Shown: positions 18,655-29,082, numbered from the stretch's first letter. The stretch is 64,000 bases of DNA from Hydrotalea sp. (GCA_027364735.1 DAHXOT010000036.1:1-64000), one strand, 5' to 3'. Numbers and translations: made by a program. Notes: generated from the sequence alone by a model not told the origin.

Positions 18655-20691
18655 TTAGCTGTTACATAATTGCAAAAAATTAACTAAATCGTATAATGGT
18701 TCACTACAAACATAATTTTTACAAAAATAAAAGCTGGTAATTCCTACCTTAAATTTTCCTTTAAATATTGGAAATTGCTCTTCTTCCTTTCTACTCGAAA
18801 GTATAATTGCATTAGGCAAATATAACTGTTGTATTTGTTTAACATGTTGCTCTGATTCATTTCCGGCAATTATTATTTCTTTTGTTCCTTCTATTATTTG
18901 CTGAAGAATTAATGCCCACATACCAAATGAAACAGGATAATTTAGTAAAGCTTCATTAACAGAATGAAGTGATTGATATACCAATTGCTTCCATTGAGAT
19001 TTATCAAAAATTATGGAAAGTTGATAAAAATTTAACATCATTATGGCATTGCCCGAAGGGGTTGCTCCATCATAAATTTCTTTTTTTCGTACAATAATAT
19101 CTGTTTGATTTTGATGTGTATAATATAAAAAACCAGATGCTTCTTCTAAAAAGTTAACCTCAACATATTTAGCTATTACTTTTGCTTTTAGCAAATATTG
19201 CAAGTTGCCCGATACTTGTTGCAATTGAATATATGCCTGAATTAAAAAAGCATAGTCATCTAAAAATGCAGGGATTTTTGCAATATTATTTTTATAGGTA
19301 TGCCTCCAACCATCCTCGAATTTAAAATGCTTTTCTAAAAACCGAATATTGTCTATGGCTAATTGTAAATAAGATGCTTGTCCCGTAGCTTGATATGCTT
19401 TACTGCAAGCAATATTGGCCAAAGCATTCCAACCTAATAAAATTTTATCATCGGTTAATGGTCTTACTCTTTTATTTCTAACCTGCAGTAATTTATTTCT
19501 GCAACTTTCTAATTTTTCTCTTACTGCAAGTACATCTAAATTATTCTCTTGAGCAAATTGTTCAACCGATTGTTGAACGAATAAAATATTCGTATTCTCC
19601 CAATTACCCAGTTCGGTTACATTATAAAATTTACAAAATATTGCTGCATCTTCGGCTAAAATATGGGTAATATCGGTTATTGACCATGTATAAAATTTTC
19701 CTTCTACCCCTTCACTATCGGCATCCAATGAACTGTAAAAAGCAAAATCTGTACTCATCAACTCACGCCTAATAAAGGCAATGGTTTGATGAATCACTTC
19801 TTCGTATCTGCTATTATGGGTAATTTGAAAAGCCTCACTTAAAACGGTTATTAATAAGGCATTATCGTATAACATTTTTTCGAAGTGAGGTACCAACCAT
19901 TTTTCATCAGTACTATATCGAGAAAAACCACCGCCAATTTGATCGTAAATGCCACCATCAATCATTTTATCTAAGCTTAATAAAGCCTGCTGCAAAGCAG
20001 ATTCATCTTTTGAAAAATGATACTGCCTTAATAAATACAAAATAGAAAGTGTTTGAGGAAACTTTGGTGCTTTACCAAATCCGCCCCATTCTGTATCGGC
20101 TTGCTGCAATATTTTTTCGGTTATGAGTTGTAGATTTTCGTTTTCCCAATCATCTGATGAATGAGTTTGATTTTTATTATGAAATGAGTTTGATTTTAAA
20201 AGATGTTCTGTTAATTGATTGGCCTGAGAATAAATTTCGCTTTGCTTTTCGGTATATGCTTTACTAATATTTTGCAGCAAATTCTTCCAACTAATTTTAT
20301 TATACATTGGTTTAGGAGGAAAATAGGTTCCACCATAAAATGGCTTTCTATCGGCAGTTAAAAAAACGTGTAAAGGCCACCCTCCACTTCCGGTAATTGC
20401 CTGAACAGCATCCATATAAATATGATCTAAATCGGGGCGTTCTTCTCTATCAATTTTAATATTAATAAAATGATTATTCATTATGCTTGCCGTTTCTTCA
20501 TTCTCAAAACTTTCTTTTTCCATTACATGGCACCAATGGCAAGCAGCATAACCAATGCTTATTAAAATAGGTTTATTTTCTTGATAGGCCATTTCAAATG
20601 CCTCATCGCCCCAAGGATACCAATTAACCGGATTGTGTGCATGTTGCAGTAAGTAAGGACTTGTTTCGTTTATTAATTTATTGGTATGCAT
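18655..20691 (-). CDS. DUF255 thioredoxin-like / YyaL-type protein
   Basis: 678 residues, normal for the YyaL family. The N-terminal thioredoxin-like DUF255 domain is unmistakable: [20 protein letters not shown], then [18 protein letters not shown] with a CxxC site, [16 protein letters not shown] and [10 protein letters not shown]. The rest is an alpha/alpha-barrel related to N-acyl-glucosamine epimerase-type folds ([35 protein letters not shown]). Cytoplasmic, no signal peptide. The biochemical role of the family is poorly known. It is separated from hemD by a strong terminator and thus transcribed alone. Confidence 0.9.
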   Translation of the reverse strand: MHTNKLINETSPYLLQHAHNPVNWYPWGDEAFEMAYQENKPILISIGYAACHWCHVMEKESFENEETASIMNNHFINIKIDREERPDLDHIYMDAVQAITGSGGWPLHVFLTADRKPFYGGTYFPPKPMYNKISWKNLLQNISKAYTEKQSEIYSQANQLTEHLLKSNSFHNKNQTHSSDDWENENLQLITEKILQQADTEWGGFGKAPKFPQTLSILYLLRQYHFSKDESALQQALLSLDKMIDGGIYDQIGGGFSRYSTDEKWLVPHFEKMLYDNALLITVLSEAFQITHNSRYEEVIHQTIAFIRRELMSTDFAFYSSLDADSEGVEGKFYTWSITDITHILAEDAAIFCKFYNVTELGNWENTNILFVQQSVEQFAQENNLDVLAVREKLESCRNKLLQVRNKRVRPLTDDKILLGWNALANIACSKAYQATGQASYLQLAIDNIRFLEKHFKFEDGWRHTYKNNIAKIPAFLDDYAFLIQAYIQLQQVSGNLQYLLKAKVIAKYVEVNFLEEASGFLYYTHQNQTDIIVRKKEIYDGATPSGNAIMMLNFYQLSIIFDKSQWKQLVYQSLHSVNEALLNYPVSFGMWALILQQIIEGTKEIIIAGNESEQHVKQIQQLYLPNAIILSSRKEEEQFPIFKGKFKVGITSFYFCKNYVCSEPLYDLVNFLQLCNS

Positions 20692-20724
20692 TATAAATAA
20701 ACAATAATGATAGAAATTAGTTGC

Positions 20725-20754
20725 ATTAAAAACCCTTCAACTTATTGAAGGGTT
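20725..20754 (-). terminator. Terminator after hemD
   Basis: A perfect 10-bp stem AACCCTTCAA / TTGAAGGGTT (20731-20740, 20745-20754) with a CTTA loop; on the minus strand the stem is followed by TTT and then AATG. It lies 28 bases past the hemD stop. Confidence 0.82.
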
Positions 20755-20782
20755 ATAACAGTATCTTGTATTTTTTTATAAA

Positions 20783-21586
20783 CTATTTTTTCTTTAACTC
20801 TGCTGCAAGATATTGATCTAAAGCTGCCAACATACTGGGTGCTTGAGGTGCCGGTGCTTTGATATCTAAACGCAAGCCCAACTCCTCAATTGCTTTGCAA
20901 GTATTAATACCAAAAGAACCTACAATTGTACCATTTTGTTTAAACTTTGGAAAATTATCGAATAAACTTTTTACGCCGCTTGGTGTAAAAAAGCATATTA
21001 CATCAAAATAATTTTTTTCAATTATACTTTTAATATCATTACTCACGGTTCTGTACATAAAGCCTAATTGATGCTCGCATTTATTTACTTTTAGCCAATT
21101 AACTATTTCATTATCCTGCTGATTTTCACTGCAAACATATAAGAACTTCTCATTTTCTTTATGTTTATTAATTACATCAAACATGCTTTTATTGCTACCA
21201 TCTGCACCATAAAAAACTTTTCGTTTCCTATATAAAATAAATTTTTGAAGATATAATGCTACCGCTTCTGTAATACAAAAATATTTGGTATCCTGACTAA
21301 TAGTAACTTTCATTTCTTCGCACATGCGAAAGAAATGATCTATAGCATGGCGGCTGGTAAAAATAACAGCACTAAAAGCAACAATATCAATTTTTTGTTT
21401 TCTAAATTCTTTCCCCGAAAGGCCTTCTATTTTAATAAATGGATGAAAAACCAATTCAACTTGATACTTTCTTTCCAAATCGAAATAAGGTGATTTTTCA
21501 CTTTCGGGTCTTGGCTGTGAAATCAAAATTCGTTTTGCCAACTTGGCAGATTTTGAATCTTTGGTTCCGTTTTTTAACATGCTCAT
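20783..21586 (-). CDS. hemD: Uroporphyrinogen-III synthase
   Basis: 267 residues. It has the two-lobed, poorly conserved HemD pattern: RILISQPRPESEKSPYFDLERKY at the N-terminus, FSAVIFTSRHAIDHFF, then the second lobe VICFFTPSGVKSLFDNFP and GSFGINTCKAIEELGLR. Reaction: cyclises hydroxymethylbilane with inversion of ring D to uroporphyrinogen III in haem and sirohaem synthesis. It follows a DUF4271 gene by 23 bases, a pairing common in this phylum. Transcript ends at the terminator just downstream. Identity rests on these motifs and the neighbour. Confidence 0.87.
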   Translation of the reverse strand: MSMLKNGTKDSKSAKLAKRILISQPRPESEKSPYFDLERKYQVELVFHPFIKIEGLSGKEFRKQKIDIVAFSAVIFTSRHAIDHFFRMCEEMKVTISQDTKYFCITEAVALYLQKFILYRKRKVFYGADGSNKSMFDVINKHKENEKFLYVCSENQQDNEIVNWLKVNKCEHQLGFMYRTVSNDIKSIIEKNYFDVICFFTPSGVKSLFDNFPKFKQNGTIVGSFGINTCKAIEELGLRLDIKAPAPQAPSMLAALDQYLAAELKKK

Positions 21587-21609
21587 CTATTCTGTAAAAG
21601 TTCTAAATT

Positions 21610-22674
21610 TTAAAGAAAATAGCCTACATAGTTAATTAATAATTTATATAAAATTAACAATGGCATAATTTCTACTGTGCAAAGGTAAAGGAAAAAATGC
21701 AAGGCACTAACTTTCAAACTACTACGAATTGTTCCCAAGCTCACAATGTATCGGTATAACAACAGCATAATTAATAAAATAAACGAAACGGTAATAGCAA
21801 CGGATCCTATATTAGGAGCAGCAAAAGCAATAAGTAATAAAAATGGCATAAGCATTACTGCCGCAATTTTATTAATTAAAAAAACTATAAAAGCATACGT
21901 ACCGGCAGCATCTTTTACATTAAACATCCAGCCCAATAAACTTAAAAACAAATATTTTCCCGTATAAATTATTCCTAAAAGTAAAGATGCATACAACATC
22001 ATTTTCCAATATGGTATTTCAATTACATTTAATTGCATAGCGACTAAAGTCCAATACATTCCTCCGGTAATAATAAAAAGAAGATTCATGAATAAAGATG
22101 CTAAAGCTTCTTGCGACAATTGATCTCTTGCATGCTTTTGCCTAAATGAAGCCTGAAAAGCTAATCGGAAAATATTTTGAAAGTATTTTGGAAATAATAA
22201 TCGCACTAATGCCATCAAGAAAATTATACTTACAATCGTATAAAATAAATCATCCTTACTTACAAAGTGTTTTTCTTGCATTAACATAAAAATGGGTGGC
22301 TTATAAAAAGGAAGCCCCATTGTTGCAATTACTGCTGCATAAGTAGTAGTAGTATCTTTTATGCTTGCATGTAAAGCTGCTGCCCTATTTAAAGAATCGC
22401 GTTGTACTGAATCTTTTATCTGTATAATGTTAGCAATAGAATCTTTAAAAAAAGTAGAATCCTTCATTGCCACCAAAGAATCGGAAGTACCTATATTCTT
22501 GCCCAAAGTATCCTGTAGTATAGCAGCCGAATTTTTATTAGCCTTAGAAATAACAGATTTAGTAGCAGTATGATTATTAGAACTTTCAGGCTTTTCTCGC
22601 AGGATGCTATCAATTTGTGCCAATACAAAAGATGTATGCAAGCTAAAGAGTATTATGTATAAAAATTGTTTCAA
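21610..22674 (-). CDS. DUF4271 multi-pass membrane protein
   Basis: 354 residues. The only start that keeps the signal peptide (KQFLYIILFSLHTSFVLAQ) is the TTG at 22674; an in-frame stop lies upstream and the next ATG is at residue 70. A polar Ser/Asp/Lys linker (about 20-125) precedes five or six hydrophobic helices (IVSIIFLMALVRLLFP through LLILYKLLINYVGYFL). Family knowledge: DUF4271 proteins usually sit beside hemD in Bacteroidota; function is unknown. Inference: first gene of a DUF4271-hemD operon. Confidence 0.8.
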   Translation of the reverse strand: MKQFLYIILFSLHTSFVLAQIDSILREKPESSNNHTATKSVISKANKNSAAILQDTLGKNIGTSDSLVAMKDSTFFKDSIANIIQIKDSVQRDSLNRAAALHASIKDTTTTYAAVIATMGLPFYKPPIFMLMQEKHFVSKDDLFYTIVSIIFLMALVRLLFPKYFQNIFRLAFQASFRQKHARDQLSQEALASLFMNLLFIITGGMYWTLVAMQLNVIEIPYWKMMLYASLLLGIIYTGKYLFLSLLGWMFNVKDAAGTYAFIVFLINKIAAVMLMPFLLLIAFAAPNIGSVAITVSFILLIMLLLYRYIVSLGTIRSSLKVSALHFFLYLCTVEIMPLLILYKLLINYVGYFL

Positions 22675-22690
22675 ATAAAAAATTTAGGGG

Positions 22691-22698
22691 CAAAAATA
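22691..22698 (-). promoter_or_regulatory. Putative -7 box of DUF4271-hemD
   Basis: Minus strand reads TATTTTTG (TAnnTTTG), 16 bases before the TTG start. It is one of a back-to-back pair with the hemW -7 box. No clear -33 element was found. Confidence 0.45.
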
Positions 22699-22746
22699 AG
22701 CTAACTTATTGGGCAATTCACACAAACATAGCATCATTCAATCGCT

Positions 22747-22754
22747 TATTTTTG
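22747..22754 (+). promoter_or_regulatory. Putative -7 box of hemW
   Basis: TATTTTTG, 16 bases before the hemW ATG. It mirrors the minus-strand box at 22691-22698 in the same 96-base divergent spacer. No clear -33 element. Confidence 0.45.
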
Positions 22755-22770
22755 CAACTTAAATAAAACA

Positions 22771-23895
22771 ATGGCAGGAGTTTATATTCATATCCCTTTT
22801 TGCAAGCAAGCCTGTTATTATTGCAACTTTCATTTTTCTACTTCAACAAAACTAATTCCGGCATTAATTGATGGTATTATAAAAGAAATAGAATGGAGAA
22901 AAAATTATCTTGAAGAAGATCCCGTAGAAACTATTTATTTTGGAGGAGGAACACCCAGTATTATTACTACACCAAATTTGCAACGAATAATTGAAAAAAT
23001 AAAAGATACATTTTCGGTTACAGCTACTGCCGAAATAACGTTAGAAGCTAATCCGGATGATATATGTGAAGACAAATTGATTGAATGGAGAAAAATAGGG
23101 ATTAATCGCCTAAGTATTGGCATCCAATCTTTCGAGGACACCGATTTACGATGGATGAATAGAGCACATACCGCTAACCAATCTATCAATTGCTTACAAT
23201 TGGCCACAAAATATTTTACCAATATTAGTATTGATTTAATTTACGGATCGCCCACTTTAAGCAATGAGCAATGGAAAAAAAATGTTGATTACGCATTAAC
23301 TTTTCAAATTCCGCACCTTTCTTGCTATGCGTTAACTGTTGAATCTAAAACAGCATTGGCCATTTTAATTGATAAACAAAAAAAAGAAAATATAGATAAC
23401 AATCAACAAGCAGTTCAATTTGAATTACTGATGGATTGGCTACATATTGCCGGATTGGAACATTATGAGATTTCTAATTTTGCAAAACCCGGTTTTAGAA
23501 GTAAACATAATAGTAGTTATTGGAATGGAAAATTGTATGCAGGATTTGGTCCATCGGCACATTCTTTTAACAAAAATTCGAGGCAATGGAATGTTGCAAA
23601 CAATGCCCTATACATTCAAAGTATTGAAAAAGGAGAATTGAATTTTGAGAAAGAAATTTTAAGTCACACACAACAGCTTAACGAATATATTATGACGAGG
23701 TTGCGAACAAAAAAAGGTATTAATTTTTTAGATGAACAATGGCTTACTATGGATGATGCTACAAAGAATGAAATTATTCTATCGGCAAAAAAATGGGAAA
23801 CAACAGGCGATATTTTTTTTGATGAAAATTTTTTCTGTTTAACTAACAAAGGAAAATTTTTAGCCGATGGAATTGCAGCCGATTTATTTCGGTAA
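22771..23895 (+). CDS. hemW: HemW-like radical SAM protein
   Basis: 374 residues. The radical-SAM cluster motif C-x3-C-x2-C is at Cys11, Cys15 and Cys18 (PFCKQACYYCNFHF). SAM-binding GGG motif: YFGGGTPSI; further HemW marks are EANPDD, RLSIGIQSF and SIDLIYGSP. A C-terminal HemN-type domain follows (HYEISNFAKPGFRSKHN, WNG...GFGPSAHSF). Family knowledge: HemW proteins, once called oxygen-independent coproporphyrinogen oxidases, bind haem and act as haem chaperones; they lack the fourth Cys of HemN, as here. Divergent from DUF4271-hemD, so two haem-related genes may share control. Confidence 0.92.
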   Translation: MAGVYIHIPFCKQACYYCNFHFSTSTKLIPALIDGIIKEIEWRKNYLEEDPVETIYFGGGTPSIITTPNLQRIIEKIKDTFSVTATAEITLEANPDDICEDKLIEWRKIGINRLSIGIQSFEDTDLRWMNRAHTANQSINCLQLATKYFTNISIDLIYGSPTLSNEQWKKNVDYALTFQIPHLSCYALTVESKTALAILIDKQKKENIDNNQQAVQFELLMDWLHIAGLEHYEISNFAKPGFRSKHNSSYWNGKLYAGFGPSAHSFNKNSRQWNVANNALYIQSIEKGELNFEKEILSHTQQLNEYIMTRLRTKKGINFLDEQWLTMDDATKNEIILSAKKWETTGDIFFDENFFCLTNKGKFLADGIAADLFR

Positions 23896-23900
23896 TTGTA

Positions 23901-24911
23901 TTACACCATTAATTTTTCCATTTTTTTAAACCCCTCTTCTGCAGAAACTTGCTCCCACAATATTTCATAAATAATAGTTGCAATAGGTATTTCGGCATTA
24001 ACAGATTGATTAATTGTATAAATACATTTACTGGCATTATAGCCCTCGGCTACCATATTCATTTCTAATTGTGCCGCTTTAACACTATAACCTTTCCCAA
24101 TCATATTGCCAAAGGTTCTGTTTCTGCTGTATAAAGAATAGCAGGTAACTAATAAATCTCCTAAATAAACCGATGCGGCATAATTAAGATTTTTATAGGA
24201 TTCTTCATTTTCTTTCAACCAAATTAATTTTCTAAAAAATATGCCCATTTCGTGGGCGCAATTGGCAATATATACACTTAAAAAATTATCACCATAATCT
24301 AATCCATGAGCTATTCCTGCACCCAATGCATAAATATTTTTTAAAACAGCAGCATATTGCACACCAATTATATCGTGGTTGGTTACAACATTAATATAAT
24401 CTGATTTAAAAAATGTAGCAATAGATAAAGCTTTAATTTCATCAATGCCCGAAAAAGTAAGGTAGGATAATTTTTCGGCTGCAACTTCTTCGGCATGACA
24501 AGGACCTAATAAGGTAAAATAATTTTCGAGCTGAAAATTAAAATGCTTTTCTAAATAATCATTCAACAATTGATTACTATTGGGAAGAATTCCTTTAATG
24601 GCCGAAACTATTTTTTTATGCTCGAAAATATGTGTAGGTAGTTGCTCTAAAATATTTTCGATATATGCCGATGGAACAGCAATAATAATAATATCGCTAT
24701 TGGTTATTACTTCGGTAACTGTTGTAGTTAAATTTAAAAGAGAGGTGTTAAAATAAATACTGCTTAAGTAATGCGGGTTATGCTTACGTTGCTGTAAATG
24801 CTGTAAAGAATTACTGTTTCTAAAATGCCAATACAAGCTATTATTATTATCGGTTAAAATTTTAGCAATAGCTGTTGCCCAACTTCCACTGCCTATTAAG
24901 CCAATTTGCAT
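23901..24911 (-). CDS. gpsA: Glycerol-3-phosphate dehydrogenase, NAD(P)-dependent
   Basis: 336 residues, normal length. The dinucleotide-binding motif IGLIGSGSWATAIAKIL is at the N-terminus. The catalytic region has LLGPCHAEEVA (usual form SGPSFA), GVQYAAVLKNIYALGAGI with the conserved Lys, and GDLLVTCYSLYSRNRTFG. Reaction: reduces dihydroxyacetone phosphate to sn-glycerol 3-phosphate for phospholipid synthesis. Convergent with hemW, the stops being 5 bases apart. Cytoplasmic. Confidence 0.94.
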   Translation of the reverse strand: MQIGLIGSGSWATAIAKILTDNNNSLYWHFRNSNSLQHLQQRKHNPHYLSSIYFNTSLLNLTTTVTEVITNSDIIIIAVPSAYIENILEQLPTHIFEHKKIVSAIKGILPNSNQLLNDYLEKHFNFQLENYFTLLGPCHAEEVAAEKLSYLTFSGIDEIKALSIATFFKSDYINVVTNHDIIGVQYAAVLKNIYALGAGIAHGLDYGDNFLSVYIANCAHEMGIFFRKLIWLKENEESYKNLNYAASVYLGDLLVTCYSLYSRNRTFGNMIGKGYSVKAAQLEMNMVAEGYNASKCIYTINQSVNAEIPIATIIYEILWEQVSAEEGFKKMEKLMV

Positions 24912-24963
24912 ATTGAATAATTAATTTAAATAACAAACTTACAAAAGCTTAAGGTATATTATG

Positions 24964-24995
24964 AAAACAAAAAAGGAAGCAAAATGCTTCCTTTT
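24964..24995 (-). terminator. Terminator after macA-type gene
   Basis: AAAAGGAAGC / GCTTCCTTTT (24971-24980, 24986-24995) with a 5-base loop; T-run continues on the minus strand. It is 17 bases past the stop of the adaptor gene. Confidence 0.8.
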
Positions 24996-25012
24996 CATCT
25001 TATTACGATATT

Positions 25013-26338
25013 CTATTTTTTTATATCCTCGTATAGTTTGTCTTTAGGTGTAACTACTACCTTAGTTCCATCATTTAAAGTTTTACTTACTGTAGCATAA
25101 GGACCGGTAATTACTTCATCGCTTTCTTTTATACCTTCTATAATTTGAATATTATTTAAATCTTGTACTCCGGTTTTTACTTTAACTTTTTTTACGGTAT
25201 TATTTTTTTGCAAAACAAAAACTACTTCTTCGGGTTCGGGCGTAGTTGTTGATGAGGCAGCATCTTTCTTTTTATCTTTTTTATCGGCCACTTTATCTCT
25301 TGTAGTTACGGCATTTAGCGGAACGCTTAATACATCTTTTTCGGTTCTGGTTTCAATATCGGCGCTGGCACTCATACCCGGGCGAAAAGGAAAACTTCCT
25401 TTTTTAATTAAATCTCTATATCCATCAACAAATAAGCGTATATGCACTTTGTAATTAGTAACATCGGTACTTGAAGTGGTAGTGGTGGTGGTATTAGGAT
25501 TGGCTATTTTAAAAACAATTCCTTTAAATTTTCTATTATTATAAGCATCAATTTCTACTAAAGCAGTATCACCAATTTTAACTTTAGGAATGTCGTTTTC
25601 GCCAACATCTACTTGGGCAACAATACTATTCATATCGGCAATTCGCATAATTTCTGTACCCAAACTAAATTGGTTACCTGCAATACGTTCTCCTTTTTTT
25701 ACATCTAATAAACTTACAACGCCATCCATTGGTGCTACAATAGTTGTTTTTTCTACATTTTTTGCTGCACTGGTTAAATTAGCGGCAGCACTTTTTTCCG
25801 AAGCTTCAGCTGCTTTAATATTTTCTTTGGAAGCATTGTAGTTGGCTAAAGCCGATTTATATGCTTGTTCCGATTGTTCAAATTCAAGTTTAGAAATTAC
25901 CTTATCAGCTAATAATTGTTTTTGACGATTATATTGTTCGGATATTTGATCTAAAATGGCTTTTAAAGATGCGGTAGTAGCAGCAGCATTGGCTACTTGT
26001 GCTTTATTTTGTGCAACAATAGCAGAAGCTTGATCTTGTTGTGAAATATAAATATCGGGATATACTTTGGCAACCATTTGCCCTTTTTTCACAGTATCAC
26101 TTTCCTCTACATTTAATTGTACAATTTCGCCACTAACATCGGAACTTACTTTTACTTCAATTTCAGGATATACTTTTCCGCTGGCAGTAACGGTTTCAAT
26201 AATAGTACGCTTTACTGATTTTTCGGTAGATACTTTTATCCCTTCTTCTTTGCCAATTACTCCAGCAGCTTTTAGTCCAATTAATGCTCCAATAATTACC
26301 ACTAACCCAATTATTACCCAAAGCAGTTTTTTATTCAT
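25013..26338 (-). CDS. MacA/HlyD-type periplasmic adaptor of an efflux pump
   Basis: 441 residues. One N-terminal membrane anchor (LLWVIIGLVVIIGALIGL) is followed by the split lipoyl domain (GKVYPEIEVKVSSDVSGEIVQLNVEESDTVKKGQMVAKV and TTIVAPMDGVVSLLDVKKGERI), a long coiled-coil hairpin of Ala/Gln/Lys helices between them (about 105-190), then beta-barrel and membrane-proximal parts. It is preceded by a TolC-like gene, 36 bases upstream. No MacB-type ABC permease is adjacent, so the inner-membrane partner must be encoded elsewhere. Substrate unknown. Confidence 0.88.
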   Translation of the reverse strand: MNKKLLWVIIGLVVIIGALIGLKAAGVIGKEEGIKVSTEKSVKRTIIETVTASGKVYPEIEVKVSSDVSGEIVQLNVEESDTVKKGQMVAKVYPDIYISQQDQASAIVAQNKAQVANAAATTASLKAILDQISEQYNRQKQLLADKVISKLEFEQSEQAYKSALANYNASKENIKAAEASEKSAAANLTSAAKNVEKTTIVAPMDGVVSLLDVKKGERIAGNQFSLGTEIMRIADMNSIVAQVDVGENDIPKVKIGDTALVEIDAYNNRKFKGIVFKIANPNTTTTTTSSTDVTNYKVHIRLFVDGYRDLIKKGSFPFRPGMSASADIETRTEKDVLSVPLNAVTTRDKVADKKDKKKDAASSTTTPEPEEVVFVLQKNNTVKKVKVKTGVQDLNNIQIIEGIKESDEVITGPYATVSKTLNDGTKVVVTPKDKLYEDIKK

Positions 26339-26374
26339 ATAGTTGAATTTCTAATTAAAAAATAGTATCGCACA

Positions 26375-27829
26375 TTATAATTTTATTCCTAATCCTTTAT
26401 AAAATTCTAACAATTTCATTTTAAAGATATAATCGTATTCGTTTGCAATTACATTTAATTTGGCTGTTGTTAAATTATTTTGATTAGTAATTAAATCCAA
26501 AATTCCTAATAACCCAATTTCATATCTTTTTACAGCTACATCGTATGCTTTTTGCATACTTTCTACATTTTTTTTGCTGGCATTTAATTTTTGAAAAGAA
26601 CCAACAGCATTTGAATAAGCAGTATATACATTTTGTTTTAAAGTAACATCTGCCAAATCGCTTTGCAATTGAATGTTTTGAAGATTTAGTTTAGAATTTT
26701 CGTACGCAATTCTACTTTGACCATTACTAAAAATAGGAACAGTGATGCCAAAAAATAATCGTTGTGTAAAGTTATTGTTTATTTGAGAGCCGTATCCTTT
26801 CCACCAGTTTCCAAAAGATTTTTGAGTATATGAATAATTAACAATTGGCGTCATTACATTATAATTTACTCCTCCAACATTTACAAAATTGCCTGTAGCT
26901 ACATTTCCGACAGTTGTTGCACTGTTGGGGTCTATCCCTTTTAAATAATTCGCAAAGTTGGATACCAACACGTATCCGGCACCAATGCTTGGATATAAAG
27001 CAGCTTTAGAAGCTTTAATATTTTCTATAGCCCCTTTTATTTTTATTTTAAAAGATTTTTGTTGTGGTTGCGTTCCTAATGCCATTCTATATACAACATC
27101 AGGCTGCAAATCGCCAAAACTTTCAACAGGTATTTTTTCTACATTGGGAGATTCTACTTCAAATGGGGTTGCCATATCTAAATTAAGTGTAGCTTTTAAA
27201 GCCAACATATTAATATCATAATTGGCTTGAGCCGTAATTAAATTACTACTATCGGAAGATAGCTTAGCTTCCATTTGAATAACATTTAACTCTGGTATAA
27301 TACCTGCGGCTAATTGTTTGCGGGTAATATCTAATTGTTCCTGCGTTTGTTTAACCTGTACCTGATTTACAACTACTTGAGCTTGAGAAGATAAAACCAA
27401 TAAATACGCATTTACTACATTTAATGAAACATCGTTTGCGGCTTTTTCTATATCAATATAGGCACCTTGGGTATTTAATTTTTGTGATTCAACACTATGC
27501 CTTAATTTTCCCCAATTATATAGGGTTACACTACCTTGCAAAGTATAGTTTTGAGCTAATAATTGAGAAGTAGTATATAAATTGGTGGTGGGATCGATAG
27601 AGCGACCAAACAATGGTGTTAAATTGGTACTAAACCCTACTGTTGGATACAAATTAAGCTGTTGCTGCTTTAACTGCAATGCACTTAATCTGGCCTGAAC
27701 ATCGGTTTGTTTAACCGAAATATTATTTTTTATGGCATAGTCAACGCATCTACGCAAATCCCATTTTTCCTGTGCTGATACCGAAAAAAATATTGTACAA
27801 CTTATAATAGTAAATAAATATTTCCTCAT
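26375..27829 (-). CDS. TolC-family outer-membrane efflux channel
   Basis: 484 residues with signal peptide (MRKYLFTIISCTIFFSVSAQ). Two homologous halves of TolC type are seen, each with long helices (AANDVSLNVVNAYLLVLSSQAQVVVNQ and LADVTLKQNVYTAYSNAVGSFQKL) and barrel strands; the C-terminal pattern AVKRYEIGLLGILDLITNQNNLTTAKL is diagnostic. It is the first gene of a tolC-adaptor pair. Works as the outer-membrane duct of a tripartite pump. Confidence 0.9.
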   Translation of the reverse strand: MRKYLFTIISCTIFFSVSAQEKWDLRRCVDYAIKNNISVKQTDVQARLSALQLKQQQLNLYPTVGFSTNLTPLFGRSIDPTTNLYTTSQLLAQNYTLQGSVTLYNWGKLRHSVESQKLNTQGAYIDIEKAANDVSLNVVNAYLLVLSSQAQVVVNQVQVKQTQEQLDITRKQLAAGIIPELNVIQMEAKLSSDSSNLITAQANYDINMLALKATLNLDMATPFEVESPNVEKIPVESFGDLQPDVVYRMALGTQPQQKSFKIKIKGAIENIKASKAALYPSIGAGYVLVSNFANYLKGIDPNSATTVGNVATGNFVNVGGVNYNVMTPIVNYSYTQKSFGNWWKGYGSQINNNFTQRLFFGITVPIFSNGQSRIAYENSKLNLQNIQLQSDLADVTLKQNVYTAYSNAVGSFQKLNASKKNVESMQKAYDVAVKRYEIGLLGILDLITNQNNLTTAKLNVIANEYDYIFKMKLLEFYKGLGIKL

Positions 27830-27912
27830 TCAACAAAAATAAAGGAATAATGTCTACATATTAAAAATTTAGACAAACGGAAACTTAGCTTTTCAAAAGG
27901 ATTGTATATCCT

Positions 27913-29082
27913 TTAAGAGAATGGAGCTTTTTTTAAAGCCTGTTCTATATCGTTAATAATATAATCGGCATCTTCCAATCCAACATAAAGCCTCATTCTT
28001 CGGTGTTCGGGTATTACTGCATTAAAGAGTTCTCGCTTAAACCCCGAACAAGCAGGTATAATTAAGCTTTCGTACCCGCCCCAACTAACGGCCATTAAAA
28101 TATGTTGCAATTCGTTACAAAATGTTTCAATTGTTTCAACAGCGGTGGCTTTTATGCTAAAGGTTAATAATCCACAACCGCCTGTCATTTGTTGTTTTGC
28201 CAAAGAATATTGCGAGAAAGATTCATCCATTGGAAAAACAACTTCATCTACTGCAGGATGATTCTTTAAAAATGCAATAACCTGTATTGTTGTTTTGGTA
28301 ATACGTTCTAATCTGGCGGGCAAAGTTCTTAATCCGCGTATTAATAACCATGCATTAAAAGGCTGAATGCCCGAACCAATATTTAAATATTCGCTGTTAA
28401 ATATTTTTTGTATCATTTTGCTACTTCCGGTTAATACACCGGCAACAGTATCGCTATGTCCGCTAATATATTTTGTTGCAGATTGTAAGCAAAGATCAAT
28501 TCCTAATTGAATGGGTTTTTGATATAAGGGCGTACAAAAACTATTATCGCAAATGGTAATAATACCATGTTGTTTAGCTAATGTTGCTACTGCTTGTAAA
28601 TCTTGCAATTCAAACGTCCAGCTATTGGGAGATTCAAGGTAAAATAAGGTGGTATTGGGCTGAATGGCCTTCTTAAAATTTTCAATATCTGTTCCGTCAA
28701 TATAGCTATGTGTTACATGAAAGCGAGGCAATATTATTTCAAACATTTTTTTTGCCCATGTATACACTCCTTTTACGCTAACAATATGATCGCCACTTTT
28801 TACATTGGCTAAAACTGCTGCAAATATGGCTGCAGCACCGCTGTTAAATACCAAACAATCTTCGGCTGCATCTAATGCGGCTAATTTTTTTCGAAGAATC
28901 TCTACGGTGGGATTTAAGCCTCTGCTATATAACCATGTTGCATATTCATCTTCAAAACTTTTTCTAAGATCATCCACTTTTTCAAAAGCGAAATTGGATG
29001 TTTGAATAATTGGTGGAGCAACTGCACGAAAATAATTTTCTCTGTCTTCGGCATATTCATTTAAAATATAAGATATATCCAT
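27913..29082 (-). CDS. PLP-dependent trans-sulfuration enzyme (Cys/Met metabolism family)
   Basis: 389 residues, usual length for MetB/MetC/MegL enzymes. PLP-binding Lys204 is in QSATKYISGHSD; the family signature WLYSRGLNPTVEILRKKLAALD and the cofactor-phosphate loop FNSGAAAIFAA are present, as is the Asp in TICDNSFCTPL. The usual VYGGT segment that carries the catalytic Tyr reads GVYTWAKKMF, so substrate handling may differ. Candidates are cystathionine beta- or gamma-lyase or methionine gamma-lyase; the sequence does not decide among them. No clear operon partner. Confidence 0.87.
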   Translation of the reverse strand: MDISYILNEYAEDRENYFRAVAPPIIQTSNFAFEKVDDLRKSFEDEYATWLYSRGLNPTVEILRKKLAALDAAEDCLVFNSGAAAIFAAVLANVKSGDHIVSVKGVYTWAKKMFEIILPRFHVTHSYIDGTDIENFKKAIQPNTTLFYLESPNSWTFELQDLQAVATLAKQHGIITICDNSFCTPLYQKPIQLGIDLCLQSATKYISGHSDTVAGVLTGSSKMIQKIFNSEYLNIGSGIQPFNAWLLIRGLRTLPARLERITKTTIQVIAFLKNHPAVDEVVFPMDESFSQYSLAKQQMTGGCGLLTFSIKATAVETIETFCNELQHILMAVSWGGYESLIIPACSGFKRELFNAVIPEHRRMRLYVGLEDADYIINDIEQALKKAPFS

